A DNA stretch of 38,150 bases from IMG/VR virus record IMGVR_UViG_3300006080_000006, positions 1 through 38,150 of that record, one strand, 5' to 3'. Position 1 is the stretch's first letter, and each line of letters begins with the position of its first letter. The DNA is from a virus. The notes under the pieces are model-generated. The model made no database searches, had not been told where the DNA came from, and saw only the letters and a program-made list of their open reading frames with translations. Below, piece by piece: positions 31,322 to 38,065 of this stretch. The translations under genes and the position numbers were made by a program.

Positions 31322-32122
31322 CTAGACGACGATTCCGTCGCCATCACATGACTTGCATTCGGGATCTACCGGGCGCATCCCGTAGTCCTCAGGGCCAGCC
31401 TCGTTGCCCCACGCATCGCAGACGGTCTGACCGCCCCAGCACTTCTCACATCCGTGGGTGCGGAGCCACTCAGCCGCCGACTCTTCCTCCGCTTCCTTCT
31501 CAGCAGCGTCCAGCTCAGCGACGGAGCAGGGCAGCCTCACCCGGTAGCCTCCGTTGCAGTCCAAGCCGTCGCTTCCTTCGCAGTAGGGGGAGACCGTGAA
31601 CACCCCGAGAGGGTCGAACTCGTTGGTCTCAAAGACCACCGGCAGTCCTGCTGCTGTGTACTTGAAGAACGTCCTTTTCAGGCTACGAAGGGACATGGCG
31701 TCCGCCTCAGCCTGAGTGCATGGCCTGTTTCCTGGCGCCGCGTCAGCGTCGAACCCGCCAGATGCCCGGAAACCGTTTGGCACTGACTCTCCTGCCTTTA
31801 CGGTGCATCCGTAGTGGTCGAACAGGTCGGTCGCTGAGCGGATGGTCTTCCCCTCCTTACGGGCGAACCCCCGGACGACAGCCTTGGGAACGTCGCTGTG
31901 CTTCCAGCCGTTGTCCTCGCTGTATGCCCCCGTGCAGGTTGCGCTGCAGAAACCATTCTGCCACCAGGAGTCCAGCGGCCCATTGCCGATGAACCCAAGC
32001 GGGTTGGGGATTCCGGGGTCATTCTCTGGAAGTTCCGCGTAGCAGAAATTGCAGATGTCGTCTGGGAAGTCGTTCATCTGGCAGTATCGATCCCAGTCTT
32101 GGCTGGGGCAGTAATCAATCAC
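31322..32122 (-). CDS. Cys-rich zinc-binding protein
   Basis: A 266-residue protein from GTG 32122 (the recurrent AGGAAGGAGAGAG site decides this start). Cys residues are clustered at the N-terminus (CNFCYAEL and an FCSATC segment) and at the C-terminus (CEKCWGGQTVC, CKSCDGDG, like a DnaJ-type zinc module). The middle (about 90-190) is mixed with no active site seen. It may bind protein or nucleic acid during host takeover; function unknown. Confidence 0.65.
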   Translation of the reverse strand: MIDYCPSQDWDRYCQMNDFPDDICNFCYAELPENDPGIPNPLGFIGNGPLDSWWQNGFCSATCTGAYSEDNGWKHSDVPKAVVRGFARKEGKTIRSATDLFDHYGCTVKAGESVPNGFRASGGFDADAAPGNRPCTQAEADAMSLRSLKRTFFKYTAAGLPVVFETNEFDPLGVFTVSPYCEGSDGLDCNGGYRVRLPCSVAELDAAEKEAEEESAAEWLRTHGCEKCWGGQTVCDAWGNEAGPEDYGMRPVDPECKSCDGDGIVV

Positions 32123-32472
32123 GTCCTCTCTCCTTCCTGGCTTTCAGCCAACTCGTCTTCCGTCTGCCTGATTGCCCACTGCAGGTCCGCCATCTTCCGC
32201 GCCGGCTTCCCCTCCCAGTCACGGGAAGAGATGCACCCCTCTATGGCGTCGAGCGCGGTGTTCATAGCGTCCACCTTCCCCCTGAGGTAAAGGCGGTGCA
32301 TCGACAGCGAAGACAGTTGTGCCTGCATCTTGCTCAGTTCGTCTGACGGCGTGCCTTCTAGGCACCCTTCGTTCAACTCCTCAGTGTCCGTATCAACTAT
32401 CTGAGAGGCTTCCTCGATCAGCCTCATGCGCTCAGACAGGAGCTTCTTCACAATGTTCAAGTAGTCCGACAT
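32119..32472 (-). CDS. Coiled-coil hypothetical protein
   Basis: A 117-residue protein from ATG 32472, behind AGGAAGGAGAGAGAG. It is nearly all helix with heptad-like hydrophobics (residues 1-30, 45-80 and 93-115), so it probably forms a coiled coil. Its first 41 bases overlap the end of the upstream gene in another frame, since the strong ribosome site is itself inside that coding end. Confidence 0.6.
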   Translation of the reverse strand: MSDYLNIVKKLLSERMRLIEEASQIVDTDTEELNEGCLEGTPSDELSKMQAQLSSLSMHRLYLRGKVDAMNTALDAIEGCISSRDWEGKPARKMADLQWAIRQTEDELAESQEGERT

Positions 32473-32953
32473 CTCTCTCTCCTTCCTGGTGGAATGTCCA
32501 CCAACCCACTACGTCCAGCAGTGAGCCAAACAGTTCCGGTCTATCCGCCCATGCGGACGCCTCTTCAATCGTCAGACCAAGGCTGAGCCCAAGTTCGACC
32601 GCGTACTCCACGGCAGCCTCTGCCCAGTCAGCCTTGTCCATGTTGAGGACCCGCTCCTTGTCGGTGTCCTCTACATGCTCCTTCCATCCATCCAACATCT
32701 CCTGTGTAGGGGTGCCCCGAACGACCACCTCCACCTTCCCATGCGTCTCTATCCAGACGTGCGCCCCGCACGAGAGCGGCTTCTCCGGTCGGTAGACGAC
32801 GCGAGCTGCCTCGCTCCCGTCCTGTCCGTAGATGACCGCCTCGTGTGCGTAGTCGTTCGACTTGTAGGTCTTCACCGTAAGCACGGGACAAGTCTCGCCG
32901 TGCTTACGATTGGACTTAATCTTGTGCTGGTTTACATGCACGATTGTCTTCAC
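32432..32953 (-). CDS. Conserved-type phage hypothetical protein (HVNQH family)
   Basis: A 173-residue protein. GTG 32953 with AGGAGGGAGGG upstream fits better than the longer frame from 32983. Residues 3-75 hold IVHVNQHKIKSN, PVLTVKTYKSN and RPEKPLSCGAHVWIET, a set I recall from many tailed-phage early proteins of unknown function. The second half is helical with a Trp-rich end. Roughly half beta-type, half helical; no catalytic residues identified. Confidence 0.7.
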   Translation of the reverse strand: MKTIVHVNQHKIKSNRKHGETCPVLTVKTYKSNDYAHEAVIYGQDGSEAARVVYRPEKPLSCGAHVWIETHGKVEVVVRGTPTQEMLDGWKEHVEDTDKERVLNMDKADWAEAAVEYAVELGLSLGLTIEEASAWADRPELFGSLLDVVGWWTFHQEGERDVGLLEHCEEAPV

Positions 32954-32966
32954 CTCACCCTCCCTC

Positions 32967-33218
32967 CTAAAGCCACTCGACATGGCCGAGCGGCATCTCT
33001 ATTACGGACATCCCCGCATACTCCGCGTAGTCGGGGAATGACCTGGGCTCGCCCTGGTCGTTTCTGGGATACCCTCCACGGGTCTTCCGCCCTGCGAGGT
33101 ACTCCTTCCTCATCGCCTTGACGCACTCTTCCTTTGTCTCGCCAACGACGGTGAGCTCGTAGTTGAAGACGTTTAGTTGGGCGAGATAGACGCTCTTGGG
33201 CTCCTTCTTCTTGCTCAT
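32967..33218 (-). CDS. Small hypothetical protein
   Basis: An 83-residue basic protein (SKKKEPKSV start) with ATGA overlap to the gene upstream. The strand-helix pattern LNVFNYELTVVGETKEECVK followed by a basic GRKTRGGYP looks like a small alpha/beta domain, similar in style to other early phage proteins. No family is recognised. Confidence 0.65.
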   Translation of the reverse strand: MSKKKEPKSVYLAQLNVFNYELTVVGETKEECVKAMRKEYLAGRKTRGGYPRNDQGEPRSFPDYAEYAGMSVIEMPLGHVEWL

Positions 33219-33625
33219 GCTCCCTCCTTCTCAAGCCCGTCCCTTACCTGCTGCTCGCGGAACTTGTAGACCCTTCCGTCGACGATGCTCTCACCGAGCA
33301 CGGTGAACTTACGGCCCTTGGGCTTGATGCCGCAGACCCGGAACACACCCGTGTACGTCTTGAACATCTTCCCGTAGTCATCTGGCTGGAGACCGAACCT
33401 GGCCGCGTACTTGCGGAACTCCGTCTCCTTCAAGTCGACAGCCTCACCGCCCTCCGTTCTCTCGGGAGCGACGAGCTTGAACGCCACCGGCATCTCGTTG
33501 TGGTGGTAAGTGCAGCGCTTTTGCTGCAGCACCAGCCCGAAGTCCTCAGCTACGAGCTCAAGCGCCTCCTTGCAAGCGTCCAGGACCTCTCCAACATTCT
33601 TACTATCAAAGCTCTGAATTGACAT
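33215..33625 (-). CDS. Hypothetical alpha/beta protein
   Basis: A 136-residue protein from ATG 33625, where GGAAGGAG lies seven bases upstream. It is alternately helical and stranded, with a YGKMFKTYTGVFRVCGIKPK stretch. There are two Cys and no zinc pattern. It resembles in style small phage proteins that carry a basic C-terminus, but it is not recognised. Confidence 0.65.
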   Translation of the reverse strand: MSIQSFDSKNVGEVLDACKEALELVAEDFGLVLQQKRCTYHHNEMPVAFKLVAPERTEGGEAVDLKETEFRKYAARFGLQPDDYGKMFKTYTGVFRVCGIKPKGRKFTVLGESIVDGRVYKFREQQVRDGLEKEGA

Positions 33626-33640
33626 GACATCTCCTTCCCT

Positions 33641-33656
33641 CGCCCACTGATGGGCG
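33641..33656 (-). other. Perfect hairpin upstream of a ribosome site
   Basis: CGCCCA and TGGGCG pair around a CTGA loop, just upstream of the GGAAGGAG of the next leftward gene. No T-run follows; mRNA stability or translation control is more likely than termination. Confidence 0.4.
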
Positions 33657-33660
33657 GGTG

Positions 33661-33867
33661 TTATGCGGACTTCGTCGCCCCTCTGACGACGAATCGACCG
33701 CCCTCGCACTCACTCCAAGCCAGCGCGACCCTGTGCCGCTCCATGCTTGGAGTGAATATCCTGATTGCGCCGGCCCCCTCGTGGGACACCGAACGACCAA
33801 CCCTAAGCAGGGCCAACAGGTCCTTGATTTTCAATGACTCGTGAACGGCAATAATCTCATTCGGCAT
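33661..33867 (-). CDS. Small hypothetical protein
   Basis: A 68-residue protein from ATG 33867, with a GGAAG-type site nine bases upstream. It alternates strand and helix (IIAVHESLKIKDLLALLRVG, VALAWSECEGGRFVVRG). It lies between two better-supported genes with gaps of 35 and 30 bases. No homology is recognised. Confidence 0.55.
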   Translation of the reverse strand: MPNEIIAVHESLKIKDLLALLRVGRSVSHEGAGAIRIFTPSMERHRVALAWSECEGGRFVVRGATKSA

Positions 33868-33897
33868 TCAGCACTACTTCCTGCCCGTCTCTGGGCG

Positions 33898-34206
33898 TTA
33901 ACTCGAGGCCCAGCCGAAGAACAAGAACGTCTTGACCCCGGTGTCCTCATATTCCCCGGTCTGAATGCAGCCCGCAGGACCCCACTTGTCGTCAACCCTG
34001 GGGTCGCACTCGTCAATCAGCTTGTCCGCAAACTTCGTCGGCTCCTCCCCTTCCGGCACGGCGATTGACGTGAAGGCGCCCTTCTCCGCAAGGGTTCCGG
34101 TGTAGCCGGCGTGACCGTAGTCGTACCGAGCCTGGTCAACCGCCTCGTTGAAGGCCTCCTGAGCGGTCTTGCCACTCGCATTTGTAAAGAAAACGTCAGC
34201 TCCCAT
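33898..34206 (-). CDS. Conserved-type phage early protein (AF..A...DYGHAGYTGT motif)
   Basis: A 102-residue protein behind GGAAGGAG and ATG 34206. It has FFTNASGKTAQEAFNEAV and YDYGHAGYTGTLAEKG, a combination I recall from many phage early proteins of unknown function. The remainder is strand-rich and ends in a hydrophobic VKTFLFFGWASS. A promoter-like sequence lies just upstream, so it may be expressed separately. Confidence 0.7.
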   Translation of the reverse strand: MGADVFFTNASGKTAQEAFNEAVDQARYDYGHAGYTGTLAEKGAFTSIAVPEGEEPTKFADKLIDECDPRVDDKWGPAGCIQTGEYEDTGVKTFLFFGWASS

Positions 34207-34221
34207 TTCTATCTCCTTCCA

Positions 34222-34257
34222 GGTACAAGCGTACCATTTGAGGTTGCTTCATGTCAA
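34222..34257 (-). promoter_or_regulatory. Promoter-like sequence with overlapping inverted repeat
   Basis: On the - strand: TTGACA (34252-34257), 18 bases, then TGG-TACGCT, an extended -10 form (34228-34233). GGTAC and GTACC (34222-34235) form an inverted repeat across the -10. An AT-rich run lies upstream. The -10 is a weak match, so this is moderate. Confidence 0.5.
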
Positions 34258-34285
34258 CCCCAAAGTTAAATAAATAAGTCACCAT

Positions 34286-35140
34286 TTAGGCCACAATACG
34301 CAGCCACCCACTCGCCAGTTCGCCCCTCTGAACGAACCCAGTAGTGTCCCTTGTAGCCGGCCCCTTGGCGTGCAGAATCACCCAGTGCCCAGGTGGATCC
34401 CAGAACCGAATGTCGTCCTCGTCGCCAGAGACGACAGGGAACCCATTCCAGACCCCGGCCTCGACAATCTGTCTGGACGCTTCCTTCGCAGTCGTCCTTG
34501 TCATGCCAGTGGCTGTCTGCACCACAGCCGCAGCGTTGTGCCCTGCCTCGAGGTAACGCAGCGCCCTCCCCATAGACTCCGGGTCCTCGCTGAGACTGAA
34601 CGTCAGGTTGTAGTTCGGCGGAGTCCTCCGCCTCTCAAGAGGCACCTTCGTGTAGTCGTACCAGTAGATGTCCTGGAACTCGTCGATGACTCCGGACCTC
34701 TCCCATAGGATGTCACTCGTACCGTTCAGCCTGACCGCAGGCTTCATGCCCTTGATCTTCGCCAAGTACACGTGCTGGTGGAGTTCCATCCTGAGCTGCT
34801 CCATGAAGTCCTCTCGGAAGAGGTGATAGAACAGCGTCTTGCTGACTCGAGCAGTCCTCGCCATGTTCGTCACCAGTTGACCAGTCGTCTTGATGCAGAC
34901 ATCGGCGCAGCTGGTGGCGAACGGACATGTGTTGAACCCAGACTCGATTGCCGGCGCCAAGTGCATCACCGCAGTCAGGACTCCTTGACCCTCACCCTTC
35001 ATGCACTTGAAGTTCTTGCCGAACAACTGACGAAGACTTCCTGTCTTCGTGTACCTCAGCCGGTCCCTCAGGTTCGCGTCATCCGGGTCCAGGCCGATTG
35101 ACCTGATTCCTTCACGCACTCTCTCGTTTTCGATCCCCAT
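34286..35140 (-). CDS. Conserved phage protein, TIM-barrel-like, Cys-containing
   Basis: A 284-residue protein from ATG 35140 (GGAAGGAG upstream), preferred to the longer frame that overlaps the gene before it. A Cys cluster NTCPFATSCADVC lies near residue 82. Strand-like conserved blocks follow: AVRLNGTSDILWE, IYWYDYTKVP, NLTFSLSEDPE, VSGDEDDIRF and WVILHAKGPA. The block order looks like a barrel fold and I recall the set from phage proteins of unknown function. The enzyme role is not known; Cys may bind metal. Confidence 0.7.
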   Translation of the reverse strand: MGIENERVREGIRSIGLDPDDANLRDRLRYTKTGSLRQLFGKNFKCMKGEGQGVLTAVMHLAPAIESGFNTCPFATSCADVCIKTTGQLVTNMARTARVSKTLFYHLFREDFMEQLRMELHQHVYLAKIKGMKPAVRLNGTSDILWERSGVIDEFQDIYWYDYTKVPLERRRTPPNYNLTFSLSEDPESMGRALRYLEAGHNAAAVVQTATGMTRTTAKEASRQIVEAGVWNGFPVVSGDEDDIRFWDPPGHWVILHAKGPATRDTTGFVQRGELASGWLRIVA

Positions 35141-35414
35141 CGCTTTCTCCTTCCAAAGTGTCAATACAATCGGGGCAAACCCCGCCTTCCATGTGCTCTT
35201 TGAACGTCCACTCCTTGCAGACAGGGCAGCACACATCTCCCATTTCCAAGCACCCGAGACAGGTTCCTTCCTCCAAGTCGTCGGGGGCCTTCGGTTTCTC
35301 ACATCTCTCACACTCTTCGCAGTCACACTGCACCGTGCCGCTAGCGTGGCACCTCCCTCCGCACTCCGAGCATGTGCCGTAGTAGTTCCCCCAACTAGGG
35401 GATAGGTTGCTCAC
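35112..35414 (-). CDS. Zinc-binding small protein, multiple Cys pairs
   Basis: A 100-residue protein starting at GTG 35414 (GTG 35417 is an alternative), in a GTGA overlap with the stop of the preceding gene. Cys pairs CSEC, CDCEEC, CLGC, CPVC and CPDC mark several zinc ribbons. The end overlaps the next gene start by 29 bases. Likely a protein- or nucleic-acid-binding adaptor; target unknown. Confidence 0.65.
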   Translation of the reverse strand: MSNLSPSWGNYYGTCSECGGRCHASGTVQCDCEECERCEKPKAPDDLEEGTCLGCLEMGDVCCPVCKEWTFKEHMEGGVCPDCIDTLEGESDGDRKRESA

Positions 35415-35575
35415 CACTCCTCCTCTTCCGGCTCATAAGGAATGCCCTCTTTGTTGAGCAACCCCTTCGCGCCCTCGATTGCGTCCCACAGTTCTCGACC
35501 CATGTCATCCTTGTCGATCTCTGCGTAGTTCAGTCTCGCTAGATACTGCAAAAACTCTCTTGCTTCCTTGCTCAT
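35411..35575 (-). CDS. Small acidic hypothetical protein
   Basis: A 54-residue protein whose start 35575 is set by GGAGGAAGC right before ATGAGC. It is helical and acidic, ending in EPEEEEW. The ribosome site lies in a 27-base repeat shared with the next gene upstream. No function is seen. Confidence 0.6.
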   Translation of the reverse strand: MSKEAREFLQYLARLNYAEIDKDDMGRELWDAIEGAKGLLNKEGIPYEPEEEEW

Positions 35576-35596
35576 GCTTCCTCCTTCTCCGTCGAC
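35570..35596 (-). repeat. 27-base translation-junction repeat, copy 1
   Basis: Identical to 35950-35976. It covers the end of one gene (STEKEEA stop), the GGAGGA site and the start of the next. Confidence 0.85.
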
Positions 35597-35955
35597 CACC
35601 CCATGGCCTCGTTGTACGCATCGCAACCATGCGCCATACCCTGTTGCATGGCCCACTCGCTTTGCCAGTCGTCGTATAGGTCGTCGTCGTTGGTTGGGCT
35701 GAAGTTGGGGTTTGCCATGAGAGCGAGTCGCTCCCACACCTCAACACCGTCACCATTGACCCCGCAGAAGCGGCACAGCTCGACGTAGGCGGCGCTTGGG
35801 CCCCATGCCCAGACGAACCCATCTCCCGGCCTGCTAAAGGCGTCCAAAGCCTTCCTTAGGCTCTCGTAGTCGTTGCCAGTCCAGCAGTCGTCGTTGTCGC
35901 TGTCGGGGTGCGAGCCCCAGACAGACACTGTGTACCGATTATGCTCCTCGCTCAT
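35572..35955 (-). CDS. Hypothetical acidic protein
   Basis: A 127-residue protein from ATG 35955 in ATGA overlap with the gene upstream. It is acidic, with a few aromatic and Cys residues (a VELCRFCGVNG piece could be half a zinc site) and a WSTEKEEA end shared with the next gene. A mixed alpha/beta pattern is seen (RYTVSVWGSHPDSDND). Unrecognised. Confidence 0.65.
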   Translation of the reverse strand: MSEEHNRYTVSVWGSHPDSDNDDCWTGNDYESLRKALDAFSRPGDGFVWAWGPSAAYVELCRFCGVNGDGVEVWERLALMANPNFSPTNDDDLYDDWQSEWAMQQGMAHGCDAYNEAMGWSTEKEEA

Positions 35956-35976
35956 GCTTCCTCCTTCTCCGTCGAC
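35950..35976 (-). repeat. 27-base translation-junction repeat, copy 2
   Basis: Second copy of 35570-35596 at the next gene junction. Confidence 0.85.
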
Positions 35977-36218
35977 ACCACCTCCGCGAACGCTGCCTTG
36001 ATTTCGGTGGTACCGCCTTCGTAGCGAATAAGGTCGCCAAAGCTGACCGCATCGCAAAAGGACGGATAGTTGTTTAGGATTCCAGTGCCGTCGTCGTCCG
36101 TTCCGCTGACCTTCTTTACCCACATGGACTCACCGGCCACCGGAGAGCCGCCCGGAACAGGGAAGTTGATCACCTTTATGAAGGTGTCTCCGCCCTCTTC
36201 TATTTTCCAGTTGCTCAT
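35952..36218 (-). CDS. Small hypothetical protein
   Basis: An 88-residue protein from ATG 36218, two bases after the stop of the preceding gene. It is strand-rich (WKIEEGGDTFIKVINFPV, MWVKKVSGT) and ends in VSTEKEEA, the same tail as the neighbour. No motif or family is recognised. Confidence 0.65.
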   Translation of the reverse strand: MSNWKIEEGGDTFIKVINFPVPGGSPVAGESMWVKKVSGTDDDGTGILNNYPSFCDAVSFGDLIRYEGGTTEIKAAFAEVVSTEKEEA

Positions 36219-36220
36219 GC

Positions 36221-36646
36221 TCAGTCCTCCAATGCGAACGCCAGGTCCTCACCCAGCGCCTTTGTTGCGAGCTCGCGACCATCTCCCCAATCCGAGAAGT
36301 ACCCGTCTGAGCTGATGTAGTACGGGTCCTTCAGCGTGCCCTCCTTAGTCAGGTGGTGTCCCACAATGCACAGCACTGCAGTGACAGCCTCGTCGTATGG
36401 CTTGCGAGCGGTCTTGCAGAAGTTGAACCCGCCAGGATTGGCCCGCTCAACGTAGAACGTCTCGTGTCCGTCTTGACCCTTCCCGTTGAACCGGATTATG
36501 TCCGGGCCATTCAGGGGAGGGATCGACCTGTTGAAGTCGAACTGCAGGTTCGGAACCTCAGCAATGACCTCCTTAGACGCAGCCTGAATCTTGGCCCACG
36601 TCTCCTCGTCGATCTCCGGTAGCTTCCAATAGTGTGTGTATCCCAT
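36221..36646 (-). CDS. Conserved-type phage protein (MGYTHYW start)
   Basis: A 141-residue protein behind GGAAGGAGAGAGACA. Its start MGYTHYWKLPEID and the segments IIRFNGKGQDGHETF and FNFCKTARKPYDEAVTAVL are typical of a small protein family I recall from phages and some bacteria, function unknown. It has no zinc or membrane signs. Operon member of the leftward early block. Confidence 0.72.
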   Translation of the reverse strand: MGYTHYWKLPEIDEETWAKIQAASKEVIAEVPNLQFDFNRSIPPLNGPDIIRFNGKGQDGHETFYVERANPGGFNFCKTARKPYDEAVTAVLCIVGHHLTKEGTLKDPYYISSDGYFSDWGDGRELATKALGEDLAFALED

Positions 36647-36668
36647 TGTCTCTCTCCTTCCTTGTCCG

Positions 36669-36914
36669 CTAGTTGGCGGTGAAACCCCAGTACAACCGGG
36701 GCGAATGTTGGAACATCAGCGAGCCCCTGGCCCCGTCGCTCTTGCGCCGCACCATCATGTAGGGCGCAGCGAAGCCGATGACCTCGAACTGCTCGCGGAT
36801 CTCGTCGCTGTCGTAGACGGTGCCGTGTCGCTCCTCCAGTTCCTGGCGCACGGTTGCGTTGCCGTTGATCTGGCTTACCAGAACTCGTCTGGTGGCCTCC
36901 GTTGGATCTCCCAT
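36669..36914 (-). CDS. Small hypothetical protein
   Basis: An 81-residue protein from ATG 36914, fixed by GGAAGGAGAGAGAC upstream. The first half is helical and polar, the second holds strands with an RRKSDGARGSL turn. It resembles early phage proteins of the same operon in size but is not recognised. Confidence 0.62.
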   Translation of the reverse strand: MGDPTEATRRVLVSQINGNATVRQELEERHGTVYDSDEIREQFEVIGFAAPYMMVRRKSDGARGSLMFQHSPRLYWGFTAN

Positions 36915-36933
36915 GTCTCTCTCCTTCCGGCCC

Positions 36934-37239
36934 TTAGGCCTGTGCAGCGCGGATGTGCGCTGTCTCGTCTCCGCCGCCACTACCAGCTTGGTAGTGCTCG
37001 TAGTTGCGGATCGGTGAATCCTCCTTGTAGTGCTCCTCAATCGAGGGGCTTCGTCCGTACTTCGCCCTGTACGCCTGGAGGAACTTCCCCGCGTCCATGT
37101 CCTCCTCGAGGTAGGCGAGGTGGTCTTTCATGTACGAGTAGGACGAGACGCTCCATTGGATCCCCAGTTCAACAAGCAGGTGCTTGGGAACTTCCAGCCA
37201 CCCATGTCCAGGGTCTGTGTAAAAGTTGAACGTAACCAT
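36934..37239 (-). CDS. Conserved-type phage protein (YTDPGHGWLEV)
   Basis: A 101-residue protein behind GGAGG. It begins TFNFYTDPGHGWLEVPKHLL and continues with SSYSYMKDHLAYLEEDMDAG, a small protein family I recall from tailed phages. Function is not known. No zinc, membrane or enzyme motif is evident. Confidence 0.7.
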   Translation of the reverse strand: MVTFNFYTDPGHGWLEVPKHLLVELGIQWSVSSYSYMKDHLAYLEEDMDAGKFLQAYRAKYGRSPSIEEHYKEDSPIRNYEHYQAGSGGGDETAHIRAAQA

Positions 37240-37240
37240 G

Positions 37241-37498
37241 TCAGCCTCCGTTCACGGGGAAGACTAGGCTCTCCCCCTCGGGGCCTTGGCCGCGCAGGGT
37301 GCCTCCGTCGTTCCCCTCGTCGTCCTTCGACGGGTAGAGGAGGGTTCCGTCGTCCAGGTGGATCACGATGGGCCGCTTGTACCAGTCGCCAGCCTCCTCA
37401 TCCGACATCCAACGCACGCTCTCAATCTTCCTTCCAACGAGGTGCTTCTTTCCGTAGGCGTTCCAGTGCTTGATTCGGGCCTTGTCGTCCTTAAACAT
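37241..37498 (-). CDS. Conserved-type phage protein (RPIVIHLDDG)
   Basis: An 85-residue protein behind AAGGAGG. The segments VGRKIESVRWMSDEEA and RPIVIHLDDGTLLYPSKDD, with a following DDEGNDGG, are recurrent in phage early proteins. Strand-rich; no known function. It is separated from its neighbours by one base on each side. Confidence 0.68.
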   Translation of the reverse strand: MFKDDKARIKHWNAYGKKHLVGRKIESVRWMSDEEAGDWYKRPIVIHLDDGTLLYPSKDDEGNDGGTLRGQGPEGESLVFPVNGG

Positions 37499-37499
37499 C

Positions 37500-37721
37500 T
37501 CACTTTCCTCCTTTGACCTTGACGAAGTTGACCTTCGTCATCCGTTGATAGCGAACCCGAAACTGCCCCTTGCCGGGGTGCATCTGAACGAGGTCGCTCT
37601 TGTTTGTCACTTGACCCGATTGAGTCATGAAGTCTTTGTTGCCATCAAAGTCTTCTTGAACAGCCTTCAGGCTCTTGTAGTCCCGTCCATAGGCGGGGGT
37701 TAATGGCTCTAATCCAAACAT
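37500..37721 (-). CDS. Small conserved-type phage protein (LTPAYGRDYKS)
   Basis: A 73-residue basic protein behind AAGGAGAGTGAG. LTPAYGRDYKSLKAVQEDF is a motif I recall from small phage proteins; the remainder (FRVRYQRMTKVNFVKVKGG) is basic and strand-like. Possibly binds nucleic acid, but nothing confirms this. Confidence 0.68.
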   Translation of the reverse strand: MFGLEPLTPAYGRDYKSLKAVQEDFDGNKDFMTQSGQVTNKSDLVQMHPGKGQFRVRYQRMTKVNFVKVKGGK

Positions 37722-37722
37722 C

Positions 37723-38052
37723 TCACTCTCCTTCTTTCTCTTTTATCCAGTCGACGGAGCGCCGCTGGTAGTCAGTTAACATTCTCTCTGGGAGTCGGAC
37801 GTGTCCGGTTCCTGAGCACGTAGTGCATTCGCGGTCTGTGAATAACAGCGACCCGTAAGAGGTCTCTGTTTTTCCAAAGCCGTGGCAGCCCTCGCACTCC
37901 GCCTTGGGCGGAACGCTAACTCCTGCAGCCACCAGGACGGCGATGCTCTCCTCGCTGGGAGGCTTGTAGTCGTCATCCCAGGAGTAGCCTGCCGCGCATG
38001 CCTGCTCCACTAGGTCAGCGACGACGCGCTTAATGTCATCGTTCAGTTCCAT
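37723..38052 (-). CDS. Small DnaJ-like zinc-module protein
   Basis: A 109-residue protein from ATG 38052, fixed by GGAAGGAGAGAG directly upstream. After 50 mostly helical residues it has CEGCHGFGKTE and CTTCSGTGHV, the CxxCxGxG pairs of a DnaJ-type zinc finger. A short basic/acidic helix ends it. The module may bind protein; the partner is unknown. Confidence 0.68.
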   Translation of the reverse strand: MELNDDIKRVVADLVEQACAAGYSWDDDYKPPSEESIAVLVAAGVSVPPKAECEGCHGFGKTETSYGSLLFTDRECTTCSGTGHVRLPERMLTDYQRRSVDWIKEKEGE

Positions 38053-38065
38053 CTCTCTCCTTCCA

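Noticed and set aside
34286-35326. Longer form of the TIM-barrel-like protein starting at 35326
   Set aside because: The extra N-terminus is antisense-like and covers the Cys-rich gene in another frame; ATG 35140 has a strong ribosome site.
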